Below, in pieces: positions 6,669 through 6,840 of a DNA stretch of 6,840 nucleotides; the stretch's first letter is position 1, and every line of letters begins with the position of its first letter. Source of the DNA: Pseudomonadota bacterium. GTDB lineage: Bacteria; Myxococcota; Polyangia; Polyangiales; Polyangiaceae. Location: NCBI GenBank assembly GCA_023419055.1, contig JAEZYO010000844.1, positions 1 to 6,840 of the forward strand, written 5' to 3'. Made by a program: the position numbers and the translations under genes. Below the pieces are notes generated by a model. That model was not told the origin of the DNA, searched no databases, and worked only from the letters and a program-made list of their open reading frames with translations.

Positions 6669-6840
6669 ACCGTATCGATCGTCCTTCCAAGGATACGCGG
6701 TCATGGAGTAACCGCGGAGCTCCCAGAAACCGGGGCGATTCTCCGTCATGAGCTCGAGCCGCGAGATCCATTTCGAGCCCTTCCAGGCGTAGAGCTGGGG
6801 GGTGATCATGCGGACCGGCCCGCCGTGCTCGGTCGGAAGC
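6666..6840 (-). CDS. Sulfite-oxidase-type molybdopterin oxidoreductase, C-terminal fragment
   Basis: The last 57 codons of a gene entering from the right edge. The visible protein starts LPTEHGGPVRMITPQLYAW and continues through KGSKWISRLELM and RPGFWELRGYSM to PWKDDRYG before TGA. EHGGPVR, then a tyrosine/tryptophan-rich strand, then KWI..(I/L)E, RPGFWE.RGY and a final DPW-like RYG are hallmarks of the C-terminal part of the Oxidored_molyb domain (COG2041, sulfite oxidase/YedY-like small molybdenum enzymes). In this family HGGP(V/I)R helps build the molybdopterin site. The true start, any Tat signal and the cysteine that ligates molybdenum lie outside the window, so the substrate cannot be inferred. 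It is in an apparent operon with the FmdE-like lipoprotein. Confidence 0.85.
   Translation of the reverse strand, partial: LPTEHGGPVRMITPQLYAWKGSKWISRLELMTENRPGFWELRGYSMTAYPWKDDRYG

Overview
The window is high-GC bacterial DNA with tightly packed genes and strong G/C bias at third codon positions. Two consecutive secreted enzymes begin with a lipoprotein signal and then a long Gly/Ser/Ala linker. That style is common in Myxococcota of the Polyangiales (Sorangium/Polyangium type), so a soil or biomass-degrading myxobacterium is the likeliest source. This is an inference from style, not from a marker gene.

Layout, left to right. Positions 1-231 hold no gene I can defend. A + strand block follows: a membrane sensor histidine kinase (232-1671, TTG start behind a good Shine-Dalgarno); a gap of 123 bases; a family GH2 beta-galactosidase lipoprotein of the GalB type (1795-4575); a gap of 43 bases with a small hairpin; and a CE15 glucuronoyl-esterase-like lipoprotein (4619-6082). 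After only 19 bases the orientation flips. The - strand carries the C-terminus of a sulfite-oxidase-type molybdopterin oxidoreductase (6840-6666, entering from the right edge), then an FmdE-like lipoprotein (6659-6102). The stop of the first lies inside the ribosome-binding region of the second.

The GH2 and CE15 genes look like a two-gene unit for attacking plant cell wall outside the cytoplasm: one removes beta-galactosyl (or related) residues, the other would cut the ester between glucuronoxylan and lignin. Both appear lipid-anchored on a flexible stalk. The histidine kinase upstream might regulate them, but nothing in the sequence proves this and no response regulator is visible. The convergent pair is probably unrelated to biomass degradation. 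It couples a molybdenum enzyme with a protein from a family named after another molybdenum/tungsten enzyme.

I see no CRISPR array, transposon, tRNA, rRNA or phage feature. The most interesting point is the CE15 protein. It keeps the catalytic triad spacing and two cysteine pairs of the fungal-type enzymes, but seems to have lost the arginine next to the nucleophile and probably the substrate-binding tryptophan.
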